49,060 nucleotides of DNA. It comes from Allobosea sp. 12-68-7 (GTDB lineage: Bacteria; Pseudomonadota; Alphaproteobacteria; Rhizobiales; Beijerinckiaceae). The translations under genes and the position numbers were made by a program. The stretch spans positions 1-49,060 of the forward strand of contig NCCO01000028.1 in assembly GCA_002279705.1 (NCBI GenBank), written 5' to 3'. Every line of letters starts with the position of its first letter. Within the stretch, counting starts at the first letter, position 1. Below the pieces are notes generated by a model, which did not search any database, was not told where the DNA came from, and was given only the letters and a program-made list of their open reading frames with translations. Shown one piece after another: positions 26,834 through 34,879 of the stretch.

Positions 26834-27748
26834 TCAGGCCGGCTGGAAAGGATGCGTCTTGGCCCAGTGCCTGGCAATGTCGAGCCGACCGGTCACCCAG
26901 ACATTCTCATGCTTCTGGACATAGTCGAGGAAGCGCGCGAGGCCGGCGGCGCGGGCGGGGTGGCCGATCAGGCGCATATGCAGGCCGACCGACATCATCT
27001 TGGGCTGGGTCGCGCCCTCGGCATAAAGCATGTCGAAGGCATCCTTGTGCCAGTCGAAATAGTCGTTGGAGGTGGCGAAGAAGCCCGAGCCGAACTTGCC
27101 GTCATTGTTGACGAGCGAATAGGGCACGACGAGATGCGGCTTGCCGTCGACCACCTTCCAATAGGGCAGCTCGTCGTCATAGGCGTCGGAATCATAGAGG
27201 AAGCCGCCCTCCTCCACCACGAGCCGGCGCGTGTTCACGCTCGGCCCATAGCGGCAGTACCACCCCAGCGGACGCTCGCCGACCGTGGCTTCGAGCGATT
27301 TGATCGCCTTGGCGATATGCTCGCGCTCCTCGGCCTCCGTCAGGTCGTAATGCTTGATCCAGCGCCAGCCATGGCAGCAGACGTCGAAGCCGGAAGCCCG
27401 GATCGCGGCCGCGGCGTCCGGATTGCGCTCGATGGCGAGCGCGCAGCCGAACACCGTCATCGGCAGTCCGCGCTCCTGGAACAGCCGCATCAGCCGCCAG
27501 AAGCCGACGCGGCTGCCATAGGCGAACATGCCCTCGCCGGCGAGATCGCGGCCCTTGACCCCGGTCGGCAGGCCGTTCGCCTCGGTCAGGCCGAGTTCGG
27601 TGTAGCCCTCGCCGTCCTGGATGGAGGGCTCGGAGCCCTCCTCGTAGTTCATCACGAAGTTGATCGCGATGCGCGCGCCGCCCGGCCATTGCGGGTTGGG
27701 CGGGTTGGCGCCGTAGCCGATCAGGTCGCGGTCATAGGGGATGGTCAT
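26834..27748 (-). CDS. PuuE/allantoinase-like polysaccharide-deacetylase-family hydrolase
   Basis: The 304-residue protein is the closest of the three paralogues to classic PuuE. It starts MTIPYDRDLIGYGANPPNPQ and carries INFVMNYEEG (about residues 29-38), FAYGSRVGFWRLMRLFQERG, CCHGWRWIKHYDL, WYCRYGPSVNTRRL and MMSVGLHMRLIGHPAR. PuuE enzymes open the hydantoin ring of allantoin; a cyclic ureide or lactam substrate is likely. GGAG precedes the ATG at 27,748; a longer frame runs into a palindromic repeat and was rejected. It follows the permeases of importer 2. Confidence 0.88.
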   Translation of the reverse strand: MTIPYDRDLIGYGANPPNPQWPGGARIAINFVMNYEEGSEPSIQDGEGYTELGLTEANGLPTGVKGRDLAGEGMFAYGSRVGFWRLMRLFQERGLPMTVFGCALAIERNPDAAAAIRASGFDVCCHGWRWIKHYDLTEAEEREHIAKAIKSLEATVGERPLGWYCRYGPSVNTRRLVVEEGGFLYDSDAYDDELPYWKVVDGKPHLVVPYSLVNNDGKFGSGFFATSNDYFDWHKDAFDMLYAEGATQPKMMSVGLHMRLIGHPARAAGLARFLDYVQKHENVWVTGRLDIARHWAKTHPFQPA

Positions 27749-27765
27749 CGAGGAGCTCCCAACAT

Positions 27766-27892
27766 TGTCATTCCGGGGCGGGCCCACAGGCCCGAACCCG
27801 GAACCCACGACCGGGTACGCCCGGCCGTCTCAATCGCGATGCACCCGGTCGTGGGTTCCGGGTTCATCGCTGCGCGATGCCCCGGAATGACA
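27766..27892. repeat. Palindromic repeat, family B copy 3
   Basis: Outer arms TGTCATTCCGGGGC (27766-27779) and 27879-27892 are perfect. The inner pair 27795-27816 and 27843-27864 is a perfect 22-bp stem. Side hairpins CGGGCC-CACA-GGCCCG and ATCGC-TGC-GCGAT complete a cloverleaf. It lies between the PotC-like permease and the deacetylase. Confidence 0.9.
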
Positions 27893-27902
27893 GGGTTATA
27901 CG

Positions 27903-28721
27903 TCACCCGCTCATCCGCCGCGTCAGACCGGTCAGGCGGTCCATCACGATCATCAGGATCAACGTCGCCAGGATCAGCACGCCGGCGATGGCGGCGATGC
28001 GGACGTCGAGCGTCGTCTCCATCATCCCCCACATCCGGATCGGCAGCATGGCCGTGCGCGCGGTCGAGAGGAAGAGCGAGACCGGGACATTGTCCATCGA
28101 GGAGATGAAGGCGAGGAAGCAGCCCGCCGCGATGCCCGGCGCGATCAGCGGCAAGGTGATGCGGCGAAAGCCGTAGAGGCGGCTCGCGCCGAGATTGGCG
28201 GAGGCCTCGAGCAACGCCGGATCGAGCTGCGACAGGCTCGCGAGCGTGGTGCGGAAGACGAAGGGCGCGATGACCACGAGATGGCCCGCGATCAGCAGGT
28301 TGAGCGAGGGCCTGATGCCGAGCACCGAGAAGAACATCAGCGCGGCGAGGCCGTAGGACAGCGTCGGCAGCACCAGCGGCGACAGGAAGCTCGCCTCCAG
28401 CACGCGCGCCGAGGGCCGCGCGACCCGTGAGATCGCCAGCGCCGCGAACACGGCGAGCACGCCGCCGATGGCGGTGGCGAGGCCGGCGACCCAGAGGCTG
28501 TTGAGTGCGGCGGTGTGGATCTGGGCCGAGCGGGCCGTGTCGAACAATTCGCCATACCAGCGCAGCGAGAGGCCGGGCGGCGGGAATTTCAGCGTCTGCG
28601 ACGTCGTGAAGGAGGTCGCGATCACGACCAGCACCGGCCCGATCAGGATGAGGATTCCCAGCCCCGCGAGCAGGCCGATGATCCAGGCATAGGCGACGTC
28701 GCCTGGGGTGGAGCGCTGCAT
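27903..28721 (-). CDS. Inner-membrane permease of importer 2 (PotC-like)
   Basis: The 272-residue permease has six predicted helices, starting AWIIGLLAGLGILILIGPVL. The EAA loop reads LEASANLGASRLYGFRRITL (about residues 168-187), and the PotC-type FISSMDNVPVSLFLSTAR follows. It pairs with the permease at 28,886, from which it is separated by a 127 bp palindromic repeat rather than the overlap seen in importer 1. Confidence 0.92.
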   Translation of the reverse strand: MQRSTPGDVAYAWIIGLLAGLGILILIGPVLVVIATSFTTSQTLKFPPPGLSLRWYGELFDTARSAQIHTAALNSLWVAGLATAIGGVLAVFAALAISRVARPSARVLEASFLSPLVLPTLSYGLAALMFFSVLGIRPSLNLLIAGHLVVIAPFVFRTTLASLSQLDPALLEASANLGASRLYGFRRITLPLIAPGIAAGCFLAFISSMDNVPVSLFLSTARTAMLPIRMWGMMETTLDVRIAAIAGVLILATLILMIVMDRLTGLTRRMSG

Positions 28722-28735
28722 GGCCTATTCCCCCC

Positions 28736-28862
28736 TGTCATTCCGGGGCGCGCCGACAGTCGCGAAGCCGGAACCCACGACTGGGTCAATCGCGCAGGTT
28801 GTCTCTCGGCTCGCCCCGTCGTGGATTCCGGGTTCATCGCTGCGCGATGCCCCGGAAAGACA
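28736..28862. repeat. Palindromic repeat, family B copy 4
   Basis: Outer arms 28736-28749 and 28849-28862 match copy 3 with one mismatch, and the length (127 bp) and right side hairpin (ATCGC-TGC-GCGAT) are the same. The inner stem (CCGGAACCCACGAC side) is partly degenerate. It separates the two permease genes of importer 2. Confidence 0.88.
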
Positions 28863-28885
28863 GCTGTGCAGGATCATCACCGTCA

Positions 28886-29749
28886 TCAGCTCGTCCGGGC
28901 GAAGCGGCCGAGCCAGCCGAGCGCCATGATGCCCGCCAGAACGGTGAAGAGCAGCGTCAGCGAGGCGACCGCCGCGAAGGGCCAGTTGTAGACCACCATG
29001 GACTGCTGCCAGATCAGCGAGGGCAGATAGACCAGCCGCGCGCCGCCGATGACCGATTGCGAGATGAAGGCGGTGGTCGCCGAGGCGAAGACCAGCGTCG
29101 CGCCGGCGATCCAGCCCGGCAGCGTCAGCGGCAGGATCACCCGGAAGAAGGTCCGCCATTTCGAGGCGCCGAGCGCGCGCGACGCATCGACGAGGTTCTG
29201 GTCCATCTGGTTCATGATGGTCAGAAGCGGCAGCAGCATCAGCGGCATCTCGATCTGCGTCAGCGCAATGACGAGGCCGAGTTCGGTCTGGAGCAGGTTG
29301 AGCGGGGTCGCCGTCAGGCCGAGCCCCATCAATGTCTGGTTGAGCACGCCCTCGCGCGCCAGGATGACGATCCAGGCGAAGGTGCGGATCACGACCGAGG
29401 TCAGGAGCGGCATCAGGATGATGAAGATCAGCAGGCGCTGCACGCGCGGGCCCGAGGCCCGGAAGACCAGCGCGAGCGGATAGGCCAGCAGCGTGGTGGC
29501 CAGCACGGCGAAGACGCCGAGCTTGAGCGTGTCGAAGATCACCTTCCGGTAGAAGGCATCGCCATAGAACTTGGTCCAGGAATCGAGCCCCAGCCGCGTC
29601 TGCTCGGCATCGGCATAGAAGCTGATGCCGAGCAGGATCGCGAAGGGGGCCGCGAAGAAGGCGAGATAGGTCAGGCCGAGCGGCGCCGCGAGACGCCAGT
29701 CGACCTTGTCGCCGCCTGCCGGCGCGATGGCTTGCGCGACCACGGCCAT
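28886..29749 (-). CDS. Inner-membrane permease of importer 2 (PotB-like)
   Basis: The 287-residue permease starts MAVVAQAIAPAGGDKVDWRL, with a longer cytoplasmic N-terminus than its counterpart in importer 1, then six helices from LGLTYLAFFAAPFAILLGIS. The EAA loop reads VDASRALGASKWRTFFRVIL (about residues 186-205). It is transcribed after the binding-protein gene, across a palindromic repeat. Confidence 0.92.
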   Translation of the reverse strand: MAVVAQAIAPAGGDKVDWRLAAPLGLTYLAFFAAPFAILLGISFYADAEQTRLGLDSWTKFYGDAFYRKVIFDTLKLGVFAVLATTLLAYPLALVFRASGPRVQRLLIFIILMPLLTSVVIRTFAWIVILAREGVLNQTLMGLGLTATPLNLLQTELGLVIALTQIEMPLMLLPLLTIMNQMDQNLVDASRALGASKWRTFFRVILPLTLPGWIAGATLVFASATTAFISQSVIGGARLVYLPSLIWQQSMVVYNWPFAAVASLTLLFTVLAGIMALGWLGRFARTS

Positions 29750-29776
29750 TAGCCAAGGCTCCGAACATGACCACGC

Positions 29777-29883
29777 GCGTCATTCCGGGCGACCGAAGGG
29801 AGGCCCGGAATCCATCGTAAGGGACATTGCCTCGGGATGGATTCCGGCGCGGCGCCGCTGACGCGGCTTGGCCGGAATGACGC
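29777..29883. repeat. Palindromic repeat, family B copy 5
   Basis: Outer arms GCGTCATTCCGG (29777-29788) and 29872-29883 are perfect, as are the inner arms CCGGAATCCATC (29805-29816) and 29836-29847. It lies between the binding-protein gene and the first permease of importer 2, the place where many ABC operons carry an RNA structure that lowers permease expression. Confidence 0.87.
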
Positions 29884-29918
29884 TGTGGCGTTGCCCGTTT
29901 GGAGCACGATAACGAGCC

Positions 29919-30953
29919 CTACTTGGTGATTTCCTTGTTGAAGCGCTCGATCCAGGCGGCACGCTGCGGGTTGATCACCGTCCAGTCATGCGTGACCATC
30001 TTGGCCAGTTCGTCGAGCGACTTGATGTCGAGCGTCTCGACCAGCTTCACGTCCGTGTTGATCGGGACCATGTTGTAGGGCTGCTTCTGCAGCGCGGCCT
30101 GGACCTCGGACGAGATGGCGGTGTCGATGTATTTGTAGGCGTTGGCGACGTTGTCGGCGCCCTTCACGATGTGCAGCGTGGTCTGGAAGGTGATCGCGCC
30201 GGTCTCGGGCTTGATGAACTCGATATCGACGCCACGACCCTTCAGCGTCGCGACCGTGTTGGTGTTGGTGTACATGATGTCGATCTGCCCCTGCTGGAAC
30301 AGGCCGGGCATGGCGGCGGGCGCGGCGACCGCAGCCGCCTTCGAGACGGCCTTCTTCAGCTCGGCGAAGACTGGCTCGACATTGGTGGCGGAGCCGCCGA
30401 AGACCTTCGCCATCTCGATGATCGAGACCGTGCCGAAGGTGGTCTGGAAACCGGTGAGGCCCAGCCGCTCGACATAAGGGCTCTTGAACAGATCGGCCCA
30501 GCCCTTGGGAGGCGTGGCGAACTTCTTCGGGTTGTAGGCGATGCCGACGACCTGGGCGTTGCAGGTCACGCCATGCGACTTGATCAGGCCCGTCGGGATC
30601 TTCGCGGCATTGGTCAGCTTCGACGCATCGATCGGCTCGAACAGGCCGGCGGCCTGCGCCGCCGCAGCCGGGCCGGGATCCAGAACGAAGCAATCGAAGG
30701 GCGGCACGCCGCGCGCGGCGCGCACCTTGGCGACCTGGTCGACGGCAAACAGCGCGTCGAAGGCGACGTCGACACCGGCATTCTTCTTGAGCGCAGGCGC
30801 GACGACGCCGCGATAGGCCTCCTCCCAGGTGCCGGGATAGATCGCGGCGGTGAGGCTGCCGGAGGCGCTGGCGCGCAGCGGCAGGAGCGACGCCAGGCCG
30901 AGCGCGCCGGCGCCGGCCAGGAGATCTCGACGGTTCATCTGTGTCATCGGCAT
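29919..30953 (-). CDS. Periplasmic binding protein of importer 2
   Basis: The 344-residue protein begins MPMTQMNRRDLLAGAGALGL, with a twin-arginine motif NRRDLL and a hydrophobic core ending RASAS, so Tat export is likely. The mature domain reads LTAAIYPGTWEEAYRGVVAP and is of the PotD/AfuA-like class, with the hinge segment VVGIAYNPKKFATPPKGWAD. It lies 10 bp after the ATPase gene. GGAG is too close to the ATG at 30,953; the in-frame ATG at 30,947 has better spacing and may be the true start. Only modest similarity to the importer 1 binding protein suggests a different ligand. Confidence 0.9.
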   Translation of the reverse strand: MPMTQMNRRDLLAGAGALGLASLLPLRASASGSLTAAIYPGTWEEAYRGVVAPALKKNAGVDVAFDALFAVDQVAKVRAARGVPPFDCFVLDPGPAAAAQAAGLFEPIDASKLTNAAKIPTGLIKSHGVTCNAQVVGIAYNPKKFATPPKGWADLFKSPYVERLGLTGFQTTFGTVSIIEMAKVFGGSATNVEPVFAELKKAVSKAAAVAAPAAMPGLFQQGQIDIMYTNTNTVATLKGRGVDIEFIKPETGAITFQTTLHIVKGADNVANAYKYIDTAISSEVQAALQKQPYNMVPINTDVKLVETLDIKSLDELAKMVTHDWTVINPQRAAWIERFNKEITK

Positions 30954-30963
30954 GGGCTCCGGA

Positions 30964-32073
30964 TCAGGGTTGAGAGGTGGGAAAGAGAACGGGGCGGGCG
31001 TTGTCGGCGAGCCCGCAATAGGCGGTGCCCGAGCGGCCCGAGGCCATGCCGGGACGGCGCGACATGGCGATCTTCAGCGAGCCGCCATCGGCACTGGTCA
31101 CGTCATGGATCAGTTCGCCGCCGATCGGCAGGCTCAGCTTGAGCGCGACCGGGAAGCGGCCCTCGCCGGTTTCGTCGGCGAGCCGCATCTGCTCGGGGCG
31201 GACCGAGACGAGAACCGGCTGGCCGGGTGCGAAACGAGCGGCGGAGGGCACGGTCCAGGCGGCACCGTTGCCCAGCGTCACCGCGTAGCCGCCCTCGACC
31301 TGCGCCTCGATGCGTCCGCTCAGGAGGTTGCTGGAGCCGATGAAGCTGTTGACGAACAGCGTCGCCGGCTCGTCATAGACCTGAACCGGCGTGCCAAGCT
31401 GCTCGATCCGGCCCTGGCTCATCACGGCGATGCGGTCGGCGATCGCCATCGCCTCGTCCTGGTCGTGCGTGACCATGATCGCGGTCAGGGCGAACTGGCG
31501 CTGCAGTCGCTTGATCTCGATCTGCATGTCCAGCCGGAGGTTCTTGTCGAGCGCGGCGAAGGGCTCGTCGAGCAGCAGGATGCGCGGCCGCATGGCGAGC
31601 GCCCGCGCCAGCGCGACGCGCTGCTGCTGCCCGCCGGAGAGCTGCTTGGGCTTGCGGTCGGCGAAGCCCGCCATCTGGACGGTGGCGAGCATCTCCTCGA
31701 CGCGCTCGGCCTGAACGCTGCGGCTCTCGCCGCGGGCCGCCAGCCCATAGGCGATGTTCTCCGCCACCGTCATGTGCGGGAACAGCGCGTAGTTCTGGAA
31801 GACGATGCCGATCTCGCGGCGGTTGGGCGGCAGGGTGTCGATCGGAAGGCCGTCGATCAGGACCTTGCCGTTGCCCTGCTGGATGAAGCCGGCGACGATC
31901 CGCAGCAGCGTGGTCTTGCCGCAACCGGAGGGGCCGAGCAGCGCGACGAGTTCGCCGCCCTTGACCTCGAGCGTGACATTGTCGACCGCCAGTCCGCCGC
32001 CATAGCTGTGCGTGATGCCGTCGAGCGTCAGCGGCTGGGCGGACATGGTCGCGGAAGGGGCAGGCGCAGCCAT
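30964..32073 (-). CDS. ATP-binding subunit of importer 2 (PotA-like)
   Basis: The protein (369 residues from the ATG at 32,073) has Walker A GPSGCGKTT, Q-loop IVFQNYALFP, signature LSGGQQQR, Walker B ILLLDEPFAALD and the switch His in MVTHDQDEA, followed by a TOBE-type domain with VLVSVRPEQMRL. The frame is open to 32,181, but a sigma-54 promoter whose start site falls near 32,103 lies inside that extension, so the ATG at 32,073 (or 32,046) is the start. It is the first gene of a seven-gene minus-strand operon: ATPase, binding protein, two permeases, deacetylase, NHL protein, amidohydrolase. Confidence 0.93.
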   Translation of the reverse strand: MAAPAPSATMSAQPLTLDGITHSYGGGLAVDNVTLEVKGGELVALLGPSGCGKTTLLRIVAGFIQQGNGKVLIDGLPIDTLPPNRREIGIVFQNYALFPHMTVAENIAYGLAARGESRSVQAERVEEMLATVQMAGFADRKPKQLSGGQQQRVALARALAMRPRILLLDEPFAALDKNLRLDMQIEIKRLQRQFALTAIMVTHDQDEAMAIADRIAVMSQGRIEQLGTPVQVYDEPATLFVNSFIGSSNLLSGRIEAQVEGGYAVTLGNGAAWTVPSAARFAPGQPVLVSVRPEQMRLADETGEGRFPVALKLSLPIGGELIHDVTSADGGSLKIAMSRRPGMASGRSGTAYCGLADNARPVLFPTSQP

Positions 32074-32113
32074 CTGAATGACGTCAATCCTCGGCCGGTG
32101 GGCGCCGCAGGCC

Positions 32114-32130
32114 AGCAACTGCCGTGCCAA
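32114..32130 (-). promoter_or_regulatory. Sigma-54 promoter of the importer 2 operon
   Basis: On the minus strand the sequence is TTGGCACGGCAGTTGCT, a full match to TGGCACG-N4-TTGCW with GG-N10-GC spacing. The start site would be near 32,103, about 30 nt before the ATPase ATG at 32,073. Confidence 0.8.
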
Positions 32131-32190
32131 CCGCTTTCCGAGGGACACAATGGCCGGCGAAGGGCCGAAGGTTTTGAGCAAAGCCGCTCA

Positions 32191-32206
32191 GGCGCAGGCC
32201 TGCGCC
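32191..32206. repeat. Perfect 16-bp palindrome, candidate activator site
   Basis: GGCGCAGGCCTGCGCC is its own complement over all 16 bases. It is about 90-100 bp upstream of the predicted sigma-54 start site of the importer 2 operon, a normal place for an enhancer-binding protein or repressor. Confidence 0.45.
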
Positions 32207-32314
32207 GCACCGTGACGCATCGTAAGGCACCTCAGCCCGCTCGCTCGGCATCTGCCTATTTATGCACCAGAACACCGGTTCGATCCGGGATCGCACGTGC
32301 AACCCACGCACAGC

Positions 32315-32344
32315 GCCAGCCCTCTCCCACGGGCGAGGGCTGGC
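32315..32344. repeat. Inverted repeat in the divergent gap
   Basis: GCCAGCCCTC (32315-32324) and GAGGGCTGGC (32335-32344) pair perfectly; three more pairs (CCC/GGG) are possible inside. No T-tract. Probably a dispersed palindromic element rather than a terminator. Confidence 0.55.
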
Positions 32345-32548
32345 TCGATCGGGCGCAACGGCGAGGAAGGCCGGGCATGCTGGCGTGAGGGGCGGACCGC
32401 GCTCCCAGGGGCATGGCGCTATCACCGCTGCGAATAGAGCGTCTCCATAAATCATAGCGGCGCATGCGCCGGCCGGCTCGCCGGGCCCGCGCGCCTTGCT
32501 ATCCTCGTTCCGTGAGGCGCGGTTCGCCTCGCGCGAAGAGAGGTTCCG

Positions 32549-33451
32549 ATGACGCCCGTCTTCCCGATGCGGATCGCCAATCCCGCCGACCCGGCGCCGG
32601 ACTATCCCTGGCCCGCAGGCAAGAGCTGCGCGCTGTTTCCGGCCTTCGACGTCGATGGCGAGACCGCCTGGCTGCAGCACGACGCCGCCAACACCGACCG
32701 GCTGGTGACGCTCTCCTTCGGCGGCTATGAGGAGCGCGTCGGCGTGCCGAAGATTCTCGGCCATCTGCGATCGGTCGAGATCAAGGCGACCTTCTTCATC
32801 CCCGGCTGGATCGTCGATGTGCATCCGGCGATGTGCGAGGCGATCGTCCGCGATGGCCACGAGATCGGCCATCACGGCTATCTGCACAAGCGCCCCGACC
32901 CAGCCGATGTCGACGAGGACGTCGAGGAGTTCGAGAAGGGCATGGAGGCGCTGAAGCGCGTGCTCGGCGTGGTCCCGGTCGGCTACCGGGCGGCCGGCGG
33001 CGAGAACCACGATGCGCTCCTGACCTATCTGCGCGAACGCGGCATCCTCTATTCCTCCTCGTTCCGCGACGACATCCGGCCCTACCGGCACCGGCAGCGC
33101 GACGGGTCGGCCGGGGTGGTGGAACTGCCGATCAACGCCTCCTTCGACGACTGGCTGTACGGGCTGTCGCAGCGCTTCAGCCCGCGCCCGATGTTCCCCA
33201 GCGAGCATGTGCTCTCGATCTGGAACGGCGAACTCGACCAGACGCGCGAATGGGGCGGGCTGGTCAGCATGGTGATGCATCCGCAGGTCTCGGGGAGGCC
33301 GATGCGCTTCGGCATCATGCGCGACTTCCTGGCGCGGGCACGCGGCTTCGGCGATGTCTGGATCGCGACGGGACGCGAGATCGCCGAGCATTTCGTGGCC
33401 CAGGAGCGGGCAGCGACGGCCGGTTCTTCCAACCCGCGGACGCCGTCATGA
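32549..33451 (+). CDS. NodB-type polysaccharide deacetylase family protein (PgdA-like branch)
   Basis: The 300-residue protein differs from the three PuuE-like proteins. It carries LFPAFDVDGE (first motif, with the catalytic Asp), FFIPGWIVDVHPAM, GHEIGHHGYLHKRP with the paired metal His, GYRAAGGENH and VMHPQVSGRP. This branch resembles the Helicobacter PgdA group, whose members act on small cyclic amides or ureides as well as glycans; no signal peptide is visible, so a cytoplasmic small-molecule substrate is likely. A ribosome site AGAGAGG precedes the ATG, and its stop overlaps the following amidohydrolase start by 4 bp. Confidence 0.86.
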   Translation: MTPVFPMRIANPADPAPDYPWPAGKSCALFPAFDVDGETAWLQHDAANTDRLVTLSFGGYEERVGVPKILGHLRSVEIKATFFIPGWIVDVHPAMCEAIVRDGHEIGHHGYLHKRPDPADVDEDVEEFEKGMEALKRVLGVVPVGYRAAGGENHDALLTYLRERGILYSSSFRDDIRPYRHRQRDGSAGVVELPINASFDDWLYGLSQRFSPRPMFPSEHVLSIWNGELDQTREWGGLVSMVMHPQVSGRPMRFGIMRDFLARARGFGDVWIATGREIAEHFVAQERAATAGSSNPRTPS

Positions 33452-34793
33452 ACCTGCTCATCACCGGCGCGACGATCGTCACCTGCGACGAGGAGCGGCG
33501 CATCCTGCAGGACGCCGCGATCGCGATCACCGGCGACCGGATCGCCGCCATCGGCGAGACCGCCACGCTGGAGCGGGAGTTTCCAGCGCATGAGCGGATG
33601 GCGGGGCGCGGCCTCGCCGTTCTGCCCGGCTTCGTCAACGCGCATACGCACACGGTGCTGACGGCGCTGCGCGGCACGGTCGAGGACTGGGACGGCGAGA
33701 TCATCTACCGCTACATGTCGCCGATCTCCTACACGATGAGCGACCATGAGCGCGCGGTGATGGCCGCGCTCGGCTGCCTGGAGGCGATCCGCAGCGGCAC
33801 GACCACGCTGGTCGACCCGTTCCGCCATGTCCCCTCCTATGCCGGCGCGATGGCCGATACCGGCCTGCGGCTCTGGCTCTCGGAAAGCTGCGCCGACATC
33901 GACACGCGCAAGATCCGCTTCGGCGAATACGGGATCGACGAGGCCTTCGGGCGGCAGTTCCTGGAGCGCACGCAGGAGTTGATCGAGAGCTGGCATGGCG
34001 CGCGCGACGGCCGGGTGAGCTGCCAGGTCGCGGCGCATGCCCCCGACAACTGCTCGCCCGCGATGCTGGCGGAGATCATGGACCTCGCCGCCCGCCATGG
34101 CCTGACGCGCACCTGCCACCTCGCCCAGAGCCCCGGCGAGGTCGCGGCGGTCAAGGCGGCGCATGGGCTGACGCCGGCCGGCTATCTGGAGCGCGAGGGT
34201 TTCCTCGGGCCGGACCTGACCTGCGCGCACTGGACCTTCTGTACCCGCGAGGACATCGCCATGCTGGCGCAGCGCGGCGTCCACATGGCGCACAACCCGG
34301 CGCCCTCCTCCCGCAAGGGCCCGCATCGCGTGCTGATCGGGCCGATCCGGGACGCCGGGGTCAATATTGCGCTCGGCACCGACAACATGACCGAGGACAT
34401 GTTCCAGGCGATGAAGATCGGCATGATCGTGCACCGCGCCGGCTTCGGCCGCGCGCAGGAGGGCGGCGTCGATCCGCAGCCGCAAGCCGTGCTCGACATG
34501 GCCACGCGCAACGGCGCCCAAACGCTCGGCGCGCTGGACCGGATCGGCTCGCTCGACGTCGGCAAGAAGGCCGACCTCACCCTAACATCGTGAACTACGC
34601 CCATCCCGGCGTCGTCCATTCGGTGATGGTCGACGGCGCCTTCGTCATGCGCGACCGCAAGGTGCTGACCGTGGACGAGCCGGCGCTGCTGGCGGAGGCG
34701 CAGGCGGTGACGGAAGCGGTCTGGCGACGGATGGTCGAGGCGAATGCCGACATCGCGCCGCCGCGGGGCGAGATGCCCTTTCTCGACGCCTGA
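33448..34793 (+). pseudogene. Frameshifted amidohydrolase (SsnA/AtzB-like)
   Basis: From the ATG at 33,448 the frame encodes 381 residues with the metal motif FVNAHTHTVL, CHLAQSPGE, CAHWTF and GTDNMTEDMF, then hits TGA at 34,591-34,593 just after GKKADLTL. The reading frame shifted by one resumes at about 34,581 (PNIVNYAHPGVVHSVMVDG) and runs to 34,793. In relatives about 14 residues, typically including a D-x-x-RPH segment, join these two blocks. This indicates an out-of-frame deletion of roughly 40 bases. All active-site residues lie before the break, so a truncated enzyme might fold, but loss of the C-terminal beta domain makes that doubtful. A sequencing error cannot explain the missing residues. 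Confidence 0.8.
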
Positions 34794-34823
34794 GCGAGAG
34801 GCCGCTTGCGGACGGCTCTTCGC

Positions 34824-34839
34824 TGGCACATGATTTGCT
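34824..34839 (+). promoter_or_regulatory. Sigma-54 promoter of the lysR gene
   Basis: TGGCACATGATTTGCT matches TGGCAC-N5-TTGCW, with GG-N10-GC spacing. The start site would be near 34,850, about 30 nt before the lysR ATG. Confidence 0.75.
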
Positions 34840-34844
34840 GACGA

Positions 34845-34867
34845 AATAGGGAATACCCCACCCTATT
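34845..34867. repeat. Inverted repeat at the lysR transcription start
   Basis: AATAGGG (34845-34851) and CCCTATT (34861-34867) are perfect complements 9 bases apart. The repeat covers the predicted start site and ends just before the ribosome site GGAGG, so it could be an autoregulatory operator or an mRNA hairpin that limits translation. Confidence 0.55.
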
Positions 34868-34879
34868 CGGAGGCGTGAT

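Larger units (their letters stand above)
32074..32548. other. 475-bp regulatory gap between two divergent catabolic operons
   Basis: No credible gene is present. It holds the minus-strand sigma-54 promoter (32,114-32,130), a perfect 16-bp palindrome (32,191-32,206), TTTATGCAC at 32,259-32,267 also seen in the importer 1 control region (17,438-17,446 area), GCACGTGC at 32,293-32,300, and a long inverted repeat (32,315-32,344). A weak GG-N10-GC element facing the plus strand is at 32,414-32,429. Confidence 0.7.

Noticed and set aside
24012-29883. CRISPR-like array
   Set aside because: The repeats are 1 kb apart, palindromic over more than 100 bp and differ internally; there are no regular spacers and no cas genes.
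32074-32181. Upstream start for the importer 2 ATPase
   Set aside because: The predicted sigma-54 transcription start (near 32,103) lies inside this extension, and the residues are unlike PotA N-termini.
32414-32429. Sigma-54 promoter for the NodB-type deacetylase gene at 32,549
   Set aside because: TGGCGC has proper GG-N10-GC spacing but the -12 part (CCGCT) is poor, and the leader would be over 100 nt.
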